Assembly (NCBI RefSeq): GCF_020532605.1 | Contig: NZ_JAJATW010000004.1 | Location: 62,001 to 126,000, forward strand | Direction: 5' to 3' | DNA length: 64,000 nucleotides | Source: Marinomonas algarum | GTDB lineage: Bacteria > Pseudomonadota > Gammaproteobacteria > Pseudomonadales > Marinomonadaceae | Shown: positions 1 to 8,815 of the stretch, one piece after another | Layout: each line of letters begins with the position of its first letter | How positions within the stretch are numbered: the first letter of the stretch is position 1 | Made by a program: the position numbers and the translations under genes | Notes under the pieces: generated by a model | Database searches by the model: none | What the model saw: the letters and a program-made list of their open reading frames with translations, nothing else | Told to the model about the DNA's origin: nothing

Positions 1-66
1 AGAGAGTGGCGATAAGGCCTGAAACTGGCCAAAAGTTTTGGAAATATGTTCGATCAAAATGCTCAT
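1..66 (-). CDS. cysA: Sulfate/thiosulfate ABC transporter ATP-binding protein CysA (5' end only)
   Basis: Only the first 22 codons lie in the window; the rest runs off the left edge. The reading begins MSILIEHISKTFGQF, the usual opening beta-strand of CysA-type ATPases just before Walker A. Its ATG overlaps the cysW stop by 4 bases (ATGA), so translation is probably coupled. As last gene of sbp-cysT-cysW-cysA it would power sulfate import at the inner membrane. The name rests mostly on context because no ATPase motif is visible here. Confidence 0.85.
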   Translation of the reverse strand, partial: MSILIEHISKTFGQFQALSPLS

Positions 67-917
67 AGGGTCGTTTCCTGTCGTTCTTGGCGCCATTCGA
101 TAAAGGCTTTAAATAGCAGCGTCAGTAGGGCGATCAGTGCCAGCAAGGAGGCGCTAGCAAAGGCCGCTGCCGCTTGGTAATCCTCGTATTGCAATTGCAC
201 ATGCAAAGGTAAGGTGTTGGTTTCACCACGAATGTTGCCGGAGACCACAGACACGGCACCAAACTCGCCGACGGCGCGGGCGTTGGTCAAAATCACCCCA
301 TAAATCAGCGCCCACTTGATGTTGGGCAGAGTGACGCGGCGGAACAATTGCCAGCCCGATGCGCCTAAAATCACCGCGGCTTCTTCGTCTTCGCGGCCCT
401 GTTGTTGCATCAAGGGAATTAATTCTCGTGCCACAAAAGGGCAGGTAACAAACACGGTGACCATAACAATGCCTGGCCAAGCGAACATCAGTTGGATGTC
501 TTGCTCATACAACCAAGAGCCGATCCAGCCATTGTTGCCATAGAGCAGCAAATACAATAAACCAGCGACTACCGGCGATACGGCAAAGGGAATGTCCATC
601 AAGGTCATTAACAGCTTGCGACCGGGGAATTCAAAACGGGTCACTGACCACGCCAGCATGACACCAAACACCAAATTCACCGGCACAGTCAGTGCGGCAA
701 CGAGAAGGGTTAAACCAATGGCATGCAATGTGTCCGCTTCTAATAAGCTAGTAAAGTAATGCCCCGCCCCTTTGACAAAGGCTTGCTGAAAAATAGCAAT
801 CAGTGGCACGACCAAAAGAATCGTCGTTAAAAACAGGGTCAGACCGATTAACGACCGTTTCACCCAAGGGCGGTCGCCGACTCTAAGTTGACTGGCTGTG
901 TGCTTTTTTGATGACAT
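63..917 (-). CDS. cysW: Sulfate ABC transporter permease CysW
   Basis: Inner-membrane permease, 284 aa, which pairs with CysT to form the sulfate/thiosulfate channel. It has about six hydrophobic segments and the cytoplasmic EAA loop (EEAAVILGAS, followed by RRVTLP) that docks on the ATPase. The start is the internal ATG giving MSSKKHTASQ, because TTAGGAGCTCTT lies directly upstream; the reading frame stays open 20 codons further but without such a site. It lies 17 bases after cysT and overlaps cysA by 4 bases, so it is one operon. Confidence 0.95.
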   Translation of the reverse strand: MSSKKHTASQLRVGDRPWVKRSLIGLTLFLTTILLVVPLIAIFQQAFVKGAGHYFTSLLEADTLHAIGLTLLVAALTVPVNLVFGVMLAWSVTRFEFPGRKLLMTLMDIPFAVSPVVAGLLYLLLYGNNGWIGSWLYEQDIQLMFAWPGIVMVTVFVTCPFVARELIPLMQQQGREDEEAAVILGASGWQLFRRVTLPNIKWALIYGVILTNARAVGEFGAVSVVSGNIRGETNTLPLHVQLQYEDYQAAAAFASASLLALIALLTLLFKAFIEWRQERQETTL

Positions 918-934
918 AAGAGCTCCTAATCGAC

Positions 935-1795
935 CTAGTTGCGTCCATGTAGACGACGTAAATAGCGTGCTTGCCAAATATTAATGGCGAACAACAGAAT
1001 CAGCGACGCCATCAACACCACAGAGGCAATGGCACTGGCGGCAGGAAAGTCGAATTCCTGTAAACTGACGAAAATCATTAAGGAAGTGATTTCACTCACG
1101 TAAGGCATGTTGCCAGCGATAAAAATCACCGCACCAAACTCGCCTAAGCTACGCGTAAAGGATAGAGCAATACCGGTCATTAAGGCTGGCCACAATGCAG
1201 GGAAAATCACCCGACGAAACACCGACCAATCCGACGCACCCAAGGTCATGCCCGCTTCTTCTTCCTCAGGGGACAATTCTTCTAATACCGGCTGTACGGT
1301 GCGCACCACAAAGGGAATACTGGTAAACGCCATGGCGAGCACAATGCCCCAAGGGGTGTAGGCGATCTTGATGCCGATGCTGGCCAGCAAGTCGCCGTAC
1401 CAGCCGTTTTGTGCGTACAGAGTCGCCAAGGTAATGCCCGCCACCGCGGTGGGCAGAGCAAAGGGTAAATCCACCAAGGCATCGAGAACACGGCGACCAA
1501 AGAAGTCATAACGTACCAACACCCACGCCAGTAACAAACCAAACACGCCGTTAAACAAAGAGGCGATCAAGGCTGCCCATAAGGTCACCTTGTAACTGGC
1601 CACCACGCGCTCGTCGCTGATGACTTGCCAATAGCGTTCCCATCCCATGTCCACTGACTGCATGATCAAGCCCGTCATGGGCAACAAAAGAATCAAGCTG
1701 ATAAACAGCAGGGATGTCCCCAGACTCAAACTTAGTCCAGGAAGGACGCGTTTGTGGCGAGGACGAATGTCGGCGGCGCTTAATTGTGTTGCCAT
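935..1795 (-). CDS. cysT: Sulfate ABC transporter permease CysT (CysU)
   Basis: First permease subunit of the sulfate/thiosulfate importer, 286 aa and close to the family length. Hydrophobic segments alternate with short loops, and the EAA-type loop reads EEEAGMTLGAS followed by RRVIFPA. The start chosen gives MATQLSAADI; an AGG-type ribosome site (TAGGCAATCAG) precedes it, whereas the upstream 26 codons would read through the sbp-cysT gap. It sits between sbp, from which it is separated by a hairpin, and cysW. Confidence 0.95.
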   Translation of the reverse strand: MATQLSAADIRPRHKRVLPGLSLSLGTSLLFISLILLLPMTGLIMQSVDMGWERYWQVISDERVVASYKVTLWAALIASLFNGVFGLLLAWVLVRYDFFGRRVLDALVDLPFALPTAVAGITLATLYAQNGWYGDLLASIGIKIAYTPWGIVLAMAFTSIPFVVRTVQPVLEELSPEEEEAGMTLGASDWSVFRRVIFPALWPALMTGIALSFTRSLGEFGAVIFIAGNMPYVSEITSLMIFVSLQEFDFPAASAIASVVLMASLILLFAINIWQARYLRRLHGRN

Positions 1796-1860
1796 CTGAT
1801 TGCCTATGCGTATGTGGTGTTCTGTATTAGGAAAAAAATTGGGTAAGAGTAAAAACGGCA

Positions 1861-1886
1861 AAGCCGAACACAAGGGTGCTCGGCTT
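1861..1886 (-). terminator. Intra-operon hairpin between sbp and cysT
   Basis: Inverted repeat AAGCCGAACAC / GTGCTCGGCTT with a 4-base loop (one wobble pair). Read on the minus strand it is followed by TGCCGTTTTTAC, a weak T-run. It lies just downstream of the sbp stop and would end part of the transcription or protect the sbp 3' end. Confidence 0.6.
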
Positions 1887-1904
1887 AGTCATCTAAGTTA
1901 AAGC

Positions 1905-2918
1905 CTAGCGACGCTGTAACTGATCTAACTTGCCACCGTTTTTAAAGATCTCTTGGGTAGCTTTTGGCCAGCCGCCAGCGATTTCTTCTACGGTAAGCAG
2001 AGTCACTTCTGGGAATTGCTCGGCGAATTCTGCTTTCACCACGTCGTTGTGTACACGGTAATTAAAGCCGGCCAATAAACGCTGAGACGCTTCGCTGTAC
2101 AGGTAATTTAGGTACTCGTGAGACACGGCTTCTGAGTTGTTACGCTTGGCGTTTTTCTCTACCACGGCCACTGGGAACTCCGCCAAGATAGACGTTTTTG
2201 GTACGACCACTTGATACTCGTCTGCGCTGTACTGGTTACGAATGTTGTTCACTTCGGACTCAAAGGTGATCAGCACGTCGCCAATGCCACGCTCAACAAA
2301 CGTCGTCGTTGCGCCACGGCCACCGGTGTCAAACACAGCGACGTTTTTCAAAAACGTTTTTAAGAAGTCATCCACCGCCGTTGCTTGGTCTTTGCCGAAG
2401 GTTTTTTGTGCGTAACCTTGCGCCGCTAGGTAGGTGTAACGACCGTTACCAGAGGTTTTTGGATTTGGGAACACCAAGGCCACATCGTCACGGACCAGAT
2501 CGCCCCAGCTTTGAATGTTTTTTGGGTTGCCCTTACGCACCAAAAACGCGGTGGTGGAGTAATAAGGTGAGCTGTCATTTGGGAAGGCTTTTTTCCAATC
2601 CGCCGGAATCATTTTGGCTTTGTCGTGCAATACCTGCACGTCGGTGACTTGGTTAAAAGTCACTACATCGGCAGACAAACCATTCATGATGGCATTGGCT
2701 TGCTTAGACGAGCCCGCGTGAGATTGTCTGATTTCAATGGTTTGGCCTGTTTTTTCTTGCCAATGTTTTTCAAACGTTGGGTTGTACGTAGCGAACAACT
2801 CACGGGCAATGTCGTAAGAGGTGTTTAAGATAGTTTGATCTGCAGCGGAGGCATGAACTGCACCGCTCAATAATACGGTGCCCAAAATAGATTTAATGGA
2901 ACGAGATGTAAGTGTCAT
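1905..2918 (-). CDS. sbp: Periplasmic sulfate-binding protein
   Basis: Periplasmic receptor that hands sulfate to CysTWA, 337 aa. A signal peptide ends near HASAAD (about residue 25). The mature protein opens ILNTSYDIARELF and contains QSHAGSSKQANAIMNG, GRYTYLAAQGYA and FDTGGRGATTTF, all landmarks of the Sbp/CysP family. GAGG lies just before the ATG. It is the first gene of the operon, and its promoter should lie in 2919-3146, facing feoA. Sbp versus CysP (thiosulfate preference) cannot be separated by eye. Confidence 0.93.
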   Translation of the reverse strand: MTLTSRSIKSILGTVLLSGAVHASAADQTILNTSYDIARELFATYNPTFEKHWQEKTGQTIEIRQSHAGSSKQANAIMNGLSADVVTFNQVTDVQVLHDKAKMIPADWKKAFPNDSSPYYSTTAFLVRKGNPKNIQSWGDLVRDDVALVFPNPKTSGNGRYTYLAAQGYAQKTFGKDQATAVDDFLKTFLKNVAVFDTGGRGATTTFVERGIGDVLITFESEVNNIRNQYSADEYQVVVPKTSILAEFPVAVVEKNAKRNNSEAVSHEYLNYLYSEASQRLLAGFNYRVHNDVVKAEFAEQFPEVTLLTVEEIAGGWPKATQEIFKNGGKLDQLQRR

Positions 2919-3146
2919 AGCGGCCTCAATAAAAGCAGTAAAAATAAATACGATAAAAGAAGGTTAAACCAAACTTTTTGTTCTTACAAAGGTTTTAAAT
3001 AGAACTTTTTGGAATATTTATAGGACAAGAAGACGTTGCTTTTTGGCGTATTAAGGCGGTATTTGTCTCGTTTTTTGCTGGATTGTTCTTTATTACTTCT
3101 GGTCGGCTTTGAGTGACTTAGGTCATAATACACATACATATTGTAT

Positions 3147-3161
3147 TGATAATGATTACTG
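3147..3161 (+). promoter_or_regulatory. Fur-box-like site before feoA
   Basis: TGATAATGATTACTG matches the 7-1-7 Fur pattern TGATAAT-N-ATTATCA completely in the left half and at four of seven positions in the right half. It lies 20 bases upstream of the feoA ATG and downstream of the likely promoter, so iron-loaded Fur would block transcription. Confidence 0.55.
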
Positions 3162-3181
3162 CGTTCATTGCTGGAGACGTT

Positions 3182-3412
3182 ATGGTGTTATCAGAGTTAC
3201 AAAAAAACCAGATCGCAGTCATTCGTGAGGTCACACATCCGCAAGAAGAGATGCAACGACAGTTGTTGGCATTGGGGTTTGATCCTGGCGAAAACGTACA
3301 ACTTATGACCAAGGCACCCTTTGGTCACACATTACAAATCAAAGTGGGCACGACCTTAGTGGCCATGCACTCTGATGACGCAAAGTATGTGTATCTTTGC
3401 GACTTGCTTTAG
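3182..3412 (+). CDS. feoA: Ferrous iron transport protein FeoA
   Basis: Small cytoplasmic SH3-like protein, 76 aa, that modulates FeoB. It shows the family pattern with a basic middle, LLALGFDPGENVQLMTKAPF and a C-terminal VAMHSDDAKYVYL. The start at MVLSELQ is preferred over an upstream TTG because GGAG precedes it and the upstream codons overlap the Fur-like site. feoB begins 17 bases after the stop, and no feoC follows. Confidence 0.93.
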   Translation: MVLSELQKNQIAVIREVTHPQEEMQRQLLALGFDPGENVQLMTKAPFGHTLQIKVGTTLVAMHSDDAKYVYLCDLL

Positions 3413-3429
3413 AAGAGACAGCGGCACTC

Positions 3430-5520
3430 ATGACATTTCATATCAGTTTAGTTGGTAATCCGAACACAGGAAAAACTACGCTATTCAATAAGTTAGCCGG
3501 TACTCGTCAAAAAGTGGGTAACTGGGCAGGCGTCACCGTAGATTGTAAAACCGGCGTTTTTATTCGGGGTAGTGAACGGGTAGATATGACGGATTTGCCT
3601 GGTATTTACAGTCTTAATAATCAAACGGGTGGCATGGATGAAACGATTGCGCGACGGTTTCTGACCCAAGAAGATTACGACGTGATTGTAAACGTGGTGG
3701 ATGCAACCAACCTTAAGCGTAACCTAAAGCTCACACAAGAGCTGGTGGCACTAGGTCGTCCTATGGTTATCGTTTTGACCATGACGGATTTAGCACGCAA
3801 GTTAAATATAATGCCTGACGTTGCGCGTTTATCAAAAAATATCGGTGTGCCTGTCGTGGATGGCTATCAACAGTCTATGTCAGAGTTACAAGCGACGCTT
3901 TTGTCCTTATTTCATCGTTTACCAACGGCGTTGGACACACTGCTACAAAGGGAAGCGTCACAACCGACACCGGTACGGGATATTTCCGTGTGGCTGCATC
4001 AAGTGGTCACAGGCCGCAGTCAGGCTAAGAATATTACGGATAAAATCGATCAGATAGTGCTCCACCCTTGGTTGGGCATCCCTATTTTTTTATTGGCTAT
4101 GTACGCCATGTTTGCCATCGCTATTGGTGTGGGCTCTTTATTTATTGATCCAATCGATACTTTTGCCGGTTATTGGTTTGTTACCTTCCCTAGTTATTGG
4201 ATGACGCAATTGGGTGTGCCGGATGGCTTGATTGTCGTATTAGCAAATGGCTTAGGGGGCGGTGTGCAGTTGGTGGCAAGCTTTATACCGGTCATCGGCT
4301 TTTTATATATTTGCCTCAGTATTTTAGAAGACAGTGGTTATATGGCACGGGCGGCGTTTATTGTTGATCGCATTATGTCGTCTATCGGTTTGCCAGGTCA
4401 GGCATTTATTCCTTTGTTGCTCGGTTTTGGCTGTAATGTGCCTTCTATCATGGCAACGCGCAGTTTAACCAATGTAAAGCAGCGTATGCTCACTATGGCG
4501 ATGGCGCCTTTTATGTCCTGTGGAGCACGTTTGGCGGTGTACGTGATGTTTGTGTCGGTGTTCTTTCGGGACAAGGGTGGTTTGTTGGTATTCGGCTTGT
4601 ACCTCTTTGGCATTCTAGTCGCGGTTGGAACGGCATGGATTTTTAGGAAGCAGTTATTTCGTGATGTACGGGTCAGTGTGTTAATGGAAATGCCTCATTA
4701 CCACCGTCCACGCTGGAGTAATGTGGGGTTATCGAGTTGGCATAAAGTGCGTAGCTTTGTGTTACGTGCAGGGAAAACCATTGTGCTCGTGTCCGCCATA
4801 TTAACTATTTTGAACGCCATCCCTTCTTGGAAAGCGTCTGAAGAGGGTGCGAAACCGTCTGCGTTGGCTCAGATAGGGCAAATGATGACACCGATATTCT
4901 CACCAATCGGCATGGGTGAGGACAACTGGCCTGCGGCTGTCGGAGTGTTTACCGGAGTGCTGGCCAAAGAAGCGGTAGTGGGTACGATGGACACGCTGTA
5001 CACTGACATGGCCCGAGCAGATGTCAGCAGTAGCTCGGAAAATACGTTAATAGAGTATGAGTCGCCCTTGAGTAATCTGCTGGGTGTGGTGGCCTTGTTA
5101 GGTGAAAATCTTTCAGGCGCTGTGTCTACTTTCACCGACCCTCTTGGTTTGACCAGTGTCACGGAGGCCAAGAATCAGGCGTTGACGGCAGGGAGCTATC
5201 AGATGTTGGTGTTGTTTGATGGCTGGAAAGGCGCGTTTTCTTATTTAGTATTTGTACTCTTGTATACCCCTTGTGCTGCGACAATTGGCGCGCTGATGAA
5301 AGAAGGCGGCCTGCTGTGGACGATCGTCATCGTCGCATGGAGCACATCGGTTGCCTATGTGGCAGCGGTGTTCAGTTTTCAGTTACTGACCTTTGCCAGT
5401 CACCCTGTCAGTGCCAGTCTGACTCTTGGTTTGGCCACCGCTTGGTTGATTGCGTTTATTGTGGCTCTCAAGGTGTGGGTAAAGCCCAAAGTCGATAAAA
5501 ACATTATTGCTGTGGGCTAG
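3430..5520 (+). CDS. feoB: Ferrous iron transporter FeoB
   Basis: Inner-membrane Fe(II) transporter with an N-terminal G-protein domain, 696 aa (shorter than the roughly 770 aa of E. coli). G1 is GNPNTGKT at residues 9-16, G3 is DLPG at 55-58, and the switch region has VGNWAGVTVD. The G4 motif, normally NxxD, reads TMTD at 117-120, which is unusual. Two Gate-type repeats follow, with GCNVPSIMATR and TPCAATIGA, and about ten membrane segments. The start MTFHIS is chosen so that G1 falls near residue 10. It converges on modF. Confidence 0.95.
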   Translation: MTFHISLVGNPNTGKTTLFNKLAGTRQKVGNWAGVTVDCKTGVFIRGSERVDMTDLPGIYSLNNQTGGMDETIARRFLTQEDYDVIVNVVDATNLKRNLKLTQELVALGRPMVIVLTMTDLARKLNIMPDVARLSKNIGVPVVDGYQQSMSELQATLLSLFHRLPTALDTLLQREASQPTPVRDISVWLHQVVTGRSQAKNITDKIDQIVLHPWLGIPIFLLAMYAMFAIAIGVGSLFIDPIDTFAGYWFVTFPSYWMTQLGVPDGLIVVLANGLGGGVQLVASFIPVIGFLYICLSILEDSGYMARAAFIVDRIMSSIGLPGQAFIPLLLGFGCNVPSIMATRSLTNVKQRMLTMAMAPFMSCGARLAVYVMFVSVFFRDKGGLLVFGLYLFGILVAVGTAWIFRKQLFRDVRVSVLMEMPHYHRPRWSNVGLSSWHKVRSFVLRAGKTIVLVSAILTILNAIPSWKASEEGAKPSALAQIGQMMTPIFSPIGMGEDNWPAAVGVFTGVLAKEAVVGTMDTLYTDMARADVSSSSENTLIEYESPLSNLLGVVALLGENLSGAVSTFTDPLGLTSVTEAKNQALTAGSYQMLVLFDGWKGAFSYLVFVLLYTPCAATIGALMKEGGLLWTIVIVAWSTSVAYVAAVFSFQLLTFASHPVSASLTLGLATAWLIAFIVALKVWVKPKVDKNIIAVG

Positions 5521-5558
5521 GGTGTGGTGCGTTTTCTGCTCATAAGGTGAGTAAGGCG

Positions 5559-6986
5559 CTAGCTATTTTTTACCAGCCCCAAGTAGTTTTCGATGCCAGC
5601 AATTTGGTCTTCCGCATGATGGTTAACATAGAGCACCGTGGTCTGCTTGCCTTGACAGATTTTTTCAATTAAAGCGAGCACCAGTTGACGGTTGATGTCG
5701 TCCAAACCAAGGCAAGGCTCATCGAGAATCAATAAGGGTGGATGTTTTACCATAGCGCGAGCGATCAGTAGCAATCGTTGGTCGCCATAAGACAACTTAT
5801 TGAAAGGTTGGTCGGCACGCTGCGTCATGCCTAACAAGGCTAACCACTCGTTAGCGATTTTCTTCTGGTTGTCGTTGGCTTTGCTGTACATACCAATGCT
5901 GTCGTAGAAACCCGAGAGGATGACGTTGCGGCAACTGGTACTGACACGATATTCCCATTGCAATGAAGTGGAGACATAACCAATGAATTGTTTGATTTGC
6001 CAGATGCTCTCTCCATTGCCACGTTGAAAACCAAAGACAAAAATATCATTGGTATAACATTGTGGGTGGTCACCGGTGATCAGTGATAAAACACCGGTTT
6101 TGCCGCTGCCATTGGGACCACTGAGTTGCCAATGTTGACCTTGCTCTATGGTCCAATCGAGTTTATCAACGATGATGGTATCACCGTATTTAATTGTTGC
6201 TTGGTGAAGTTTAACAAGAGGATGCTTAGGATCAAGCGTTGGCAAAGCGTTGCTGTTGTCGGCGGGTGGAATGTTTAAGTGAGTGGTTTTCAAGTGCAAG
6301 AGTTGATACAGCTCTTGGTAAGCGTGTGGGTCTTGCTTATCAATAGCATGAGCCAGTCTGCCTTCACTCATATAAGCCACATGGGTGATAAAATCGGGCA
6401 TTTCATCAAAGCGGTTTAATACCAATACCATGGGCGTTGTTGTCACTAAACCAGCAAGATGGTTTTGCAGCATGGTCAATGTGGCCGCGTCTAAACCATC
6501 AAAGGGTTCGTCTAAAATCAGCAAGTCTGGTTCGTTCGCCAGTGCACGAATCAACATGACTTTTCGCGTTTCCCCGGTGGAGAGCTTGCGAAAGGCTCGA
6601 TCTAATAACCCGGTTAGGCCAAATTTCTCGACCAGGTCACGCGCCAGTTCTGTGTCCACGCAGTATTCAAAAATCATTTCATGCACAGGCGTGCCGACGG
6701 AGATAACATCCATGATGTCAGCGTCGTCTTTTTTTAACTCTTGAGCAATCAATTCTGCTTGTGCTTCAAACGATACCAAGCCAACTTTTTTAGGTAACCC
6801 CAAAACGTCGCCTGCCTCAATCTTACCGACACCTGCTAAGACGGCAGCGAGAGCCGATTTCCCCGAGCCGTTTGTCCCCGTAATGACCCAGTGTTGATTG
6901 GGTTCAAGCGTCCAATGTATATCATTAAGTGTGAAACGATCATCAAAATTAACGGTTAGGTTGTGTAAACGAACAGCAGCGTCCAT
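5559..6986 (-). CDS. modF: ModF-type double ABC ATPase (molybdate-associated)
   Basis: Soluble protein of 475 aa with two ABC nucleotide-binding domains in tandem. Walker A motifs are GTNGSGKS (about residue 38) and GPNGSGKT (about 285); signatures are LSTGETRK and LSYGDQRL, and Walker B motifs LLILDEPFDGLD and LLILDEPCLGLD. Length and layout match E. coli ModF (also called PhrA), whose exact role in molybdate metabolism is unsettled. No modABC is nearby. AGGA lies 7 bases before the ATG. It follows the ilvC terminator and seems to be transcribed alone. Confidence 0.85.
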   Translation of the reverse strand: MDAAVRLHNLTVNFDDRFTLNDIHWTLEPNQHWVITGTNGSGKSALAAVLAGVGKIEAGDVLGLPKKVGLVSFEAQAELIAQELKKDDADIMDVISVGTPVHEMIFEYCVDTELARDLVEKFGLTGLLDRAFRKLSTGETRKVMLIRALANEPDLLILDEPFDGLDAATLTMLQNHLAGLVTTTPMVLVLNRFDEMPDFITHVAYMSEGRLAHAIDKQDPHAYQELYQLLHLKTTHLNIPPADNSNALPTLDPKHPLVKLHQATIKYGDTIIVDKLDWTIEQGQHWQLSGPNGSGKTGVLSLITGDHPQCYTNDIFVFGFQRGNGESIWQIKQFIGYVSTSLQWEYRVSTSCRNVILSGFYDSIGMYSKANDNQKKIANEWLALLGMTQRADQPFNKLSYGDQRLLLIARAMVKHPPLLILDEPCLGLDDINRQLVLALIEKICQGKQTTVLYVNHHAEDQIAGIENYLGLVKNS

Positions 6987-7012
6987 GGGAGGTTCCTAGT
7001 AAATAGAGACAG

Positions 7013-7049
7013 AAAAGCCGAGGTTTCTATAACGGAAAGCTCGGCTTTT
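7013..7049 (-). terminator. Terminator of ilvC
   Basis: Inverted repeat AAAAGCCGAG / CTCGGCTTTT, 28 bases after the ilvC stop on the minus strand and upstream of modF. Confidence 0.7.
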
Positions 7050-7076
7050 GTAAGGTTTAAAGATTCAATAATCGTA

Positions 7077-8549
7077 TTAAACGATTTTCTTCATGTCAGC
7101 CATGTGACCGCGAAGTACAGAACCAATCGCTTCTACTGGGTGAGCGCGCAAAGCTGCGTTCACTTCGATCAAACGTGCGTTGTCTACGCCATTGTCGTCT
7201 TCAGTAAGACCTTTACCGATCACGTCAGTTTTGATGTCTTTCATGAAGTCAGCCAATAGAGGAACACAGGCATGGTTGTATAGGTAACAACCGTATTCTG
7301 CTGTATCAGAGATAGTCGCGTTCATTTCGTAAAGTTTCTTACGAGCAATGGTGTTTGCGATTAGCGGTGTTTCGTGTAGAGACTCGTAGTAAGCAGACTC
7401 TGCGATGATGCCAGCCGCTGTCATGGTTTCAAACGCAAGTTCAACACCGGCTTTTACCATAGCGACCATCAAGATGCCGTTATCGAAGAACTCTTGTTCA
7501 GAGATCTCAACGTCGCCCGCTGGGGTTTTTTCGAAGTTGGTTTCTGCGGTGTCTGCACGCCATTGCAGCAAGTTTTTGTCATCGTTCGCCCAGTCTTCCA
7601 TCATTACGCGAGAGAAGGTGCCGTCGATGATGTCATCTTGGTGCTTGTTGTACAAAGGACGCATAATGACTTTCAATTCTTCTGCTAGATCAAACGCTTT
7701 GATTTTTGCAGGGTTAGAAAGACGATCTAGCATGTTGGTCACGCCGCCGTATTTCAAGGCTTCCGTGATAGTTTCCCAACCGAACTGGATCAAGCGAGAG
7801 GCGTAGCCAGCATCAACACCTTCTTCAACCATTTTGTCGAAACAAAGGATAGAACCGGTTTGCAACATACCACATAGGATCGTTTGCTCACCCATTAGGT
7901 CGGATTTTACTTCGGCGATGAAAGAAGACATTAGAACACCGGCTTTGTGACCGCCTGTGCCTACCGCGTAAGCTTTTGCTAGGGCAAGACCTTCGCCTTG
8001 AGGGTCGTTGTCTTCGTGAACCGCGATCAATGTTGGCACACCAAAACCACGTACGTATTCTGCACGTACTTCAGAACCTGGGCACTTAGGCGCAACCATG
8101 ATGACAGTAAGGTCTTCGCGGATCTGCATGCCTTCTTCTACGATGTTGAAGCCGTGAGAGTAAGATAGGCAAGCGCCTTCTTTCATCAGAGGCATAACCG
8201 CAGTCACAACAGGAGTGTGTTGCTTATCGGGTGTTAGGTTAAGTACCACGTCAGCGGTTGGAATCAATTCTTCGTAAGTACCCACAACGAAACCGTTTTC
8301 TGTGGCGTTTTTCCAAGATTGACGTTTTTGTGCGATGGCTTCAGGACGCAAAGCGTAAGATACATCCAAACCACTGTCGCGTAGGTTCAAGCCTTGGTTA
8401 AGACCTTGAGCACCACAGCCGATCACGACCATTTTTTTGCCTTTAAGGGCTTCTACGCCGTCAGCAAATTCTGAGATGTCCATGAAACGACATTTTGCTA
8501 GTTGAGCCAATTGCTCGCGTAGCGGCAGGGTATTGAAGTAGTTAGCCAT
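7077..8549 (-). CDS. ilvC: Ketol-acid reductoisomerase IlvC (class II, long form)
   Basis: NADPH- and Mg-dependent enzyme of valine, leucine and isoleucine synthesis. At 490 aa it is the long enterobacterial form with a duplicated C-terminal knotted domain. Visible are the Rossmann motif [29 protein letters not shown], the metal-ligand stretch [15 protein letters not shown] and its counterpart near [14 protein letters not shown]. The start is the ATG giving [10 protein letters not shown], as in E. coli, with AGGA upstream. It is divergent from ilvY, the classic arrangement for inducer-dependent activation. Confidence 0.98.
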   Translation of the reverse strand: MANYFNTLPLREQLAQLAKCRFMDISEFADGVEALKGKKMVVIGCGAQGLNQGLNLRDSGLDVSYALRPEAIAQKRQSWKNATENGFVVGTYEELIPTADVVLNLTPDKQHTPVVTAVMPLMKEGACLSYSHGFNIVEEGMQIREDLTVIMVAPKCPGSEVRAEYVRGFGVPTLIAVHEDNDPQGEGLALAKAYAVGTGGHKAGVLMSSFIAEVKSDLMGEQTILCGMLQTGSILCFDKMVEEGVDAGYASRLIQFGWETITEALKYGGVTNMLDRLSNPAKIKAFDLAEELKVIMRPLYNKHQDDIIDGTFSRVMMEDWANDDKNLLQWRADTAETNFEKTPAGDVEISEQEFFDNGILMVAMVKAGVELAFETMTAAGIIAESAYYESLHETPLIANTIARKKLYEMNATISDTAEYGCYLYNHACVPLLADFMKDIKTDVIGKGLTEDDNGVDNARLIEVNAALRAHPVEAIGSVLRGHMADMKKIV

Positions 8550-8644
8550 GATAAACACATCCTAATTATTATGATTACAGTATTAACCCGCTGGGCTGGT
8601 TAACATTAAAAATGAGTAACGCAGTGTACTAAAGTGATGAGTAC

Positions 8645-8727
8645 ATTGCATAAGTGTCATCACTGTATAGAAAGTTTGGTCTTTCGTGAATTGATATATT
8701 TGCAATATTACGTCCCATTTTATGCAA
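8645..8727. promoter_or_regulatory. Candidate IlvY operator region
   Basis: The ilvC-ilvY gap carries ATTGCATAA (8645-8653), TTGCAATA (8700-8707) and TTATGCAA (8720-8727). The last two form an inverted TTGCA/TGCAA pair and the first repeats the same core. IlvY is known to bind tandem sites between these divergent genes; assigning these particular words is inference. Confidence 0.4.
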
Positions 8728-8815
8728 GACTATTTTATGATGAGCATTGTCTTTATAAGAGTCAGAGACATCAAAAGCGAAAAGCATGGACAGCAGCCAG
8801 TAGAGGGGCATTTTT

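Noticed and set aside
6385-6744. 119-codon open frame on the plus strand
   Set aside because: Antisense to modF across Walker B and signature regions; Ser/Lys-rich shadow translation.
7405-7806. 133-codon open frame on the plus strand
   Set aside because: It is antisense to ilvC, one of the most certain genes here, and its translation has no recognisable domain.
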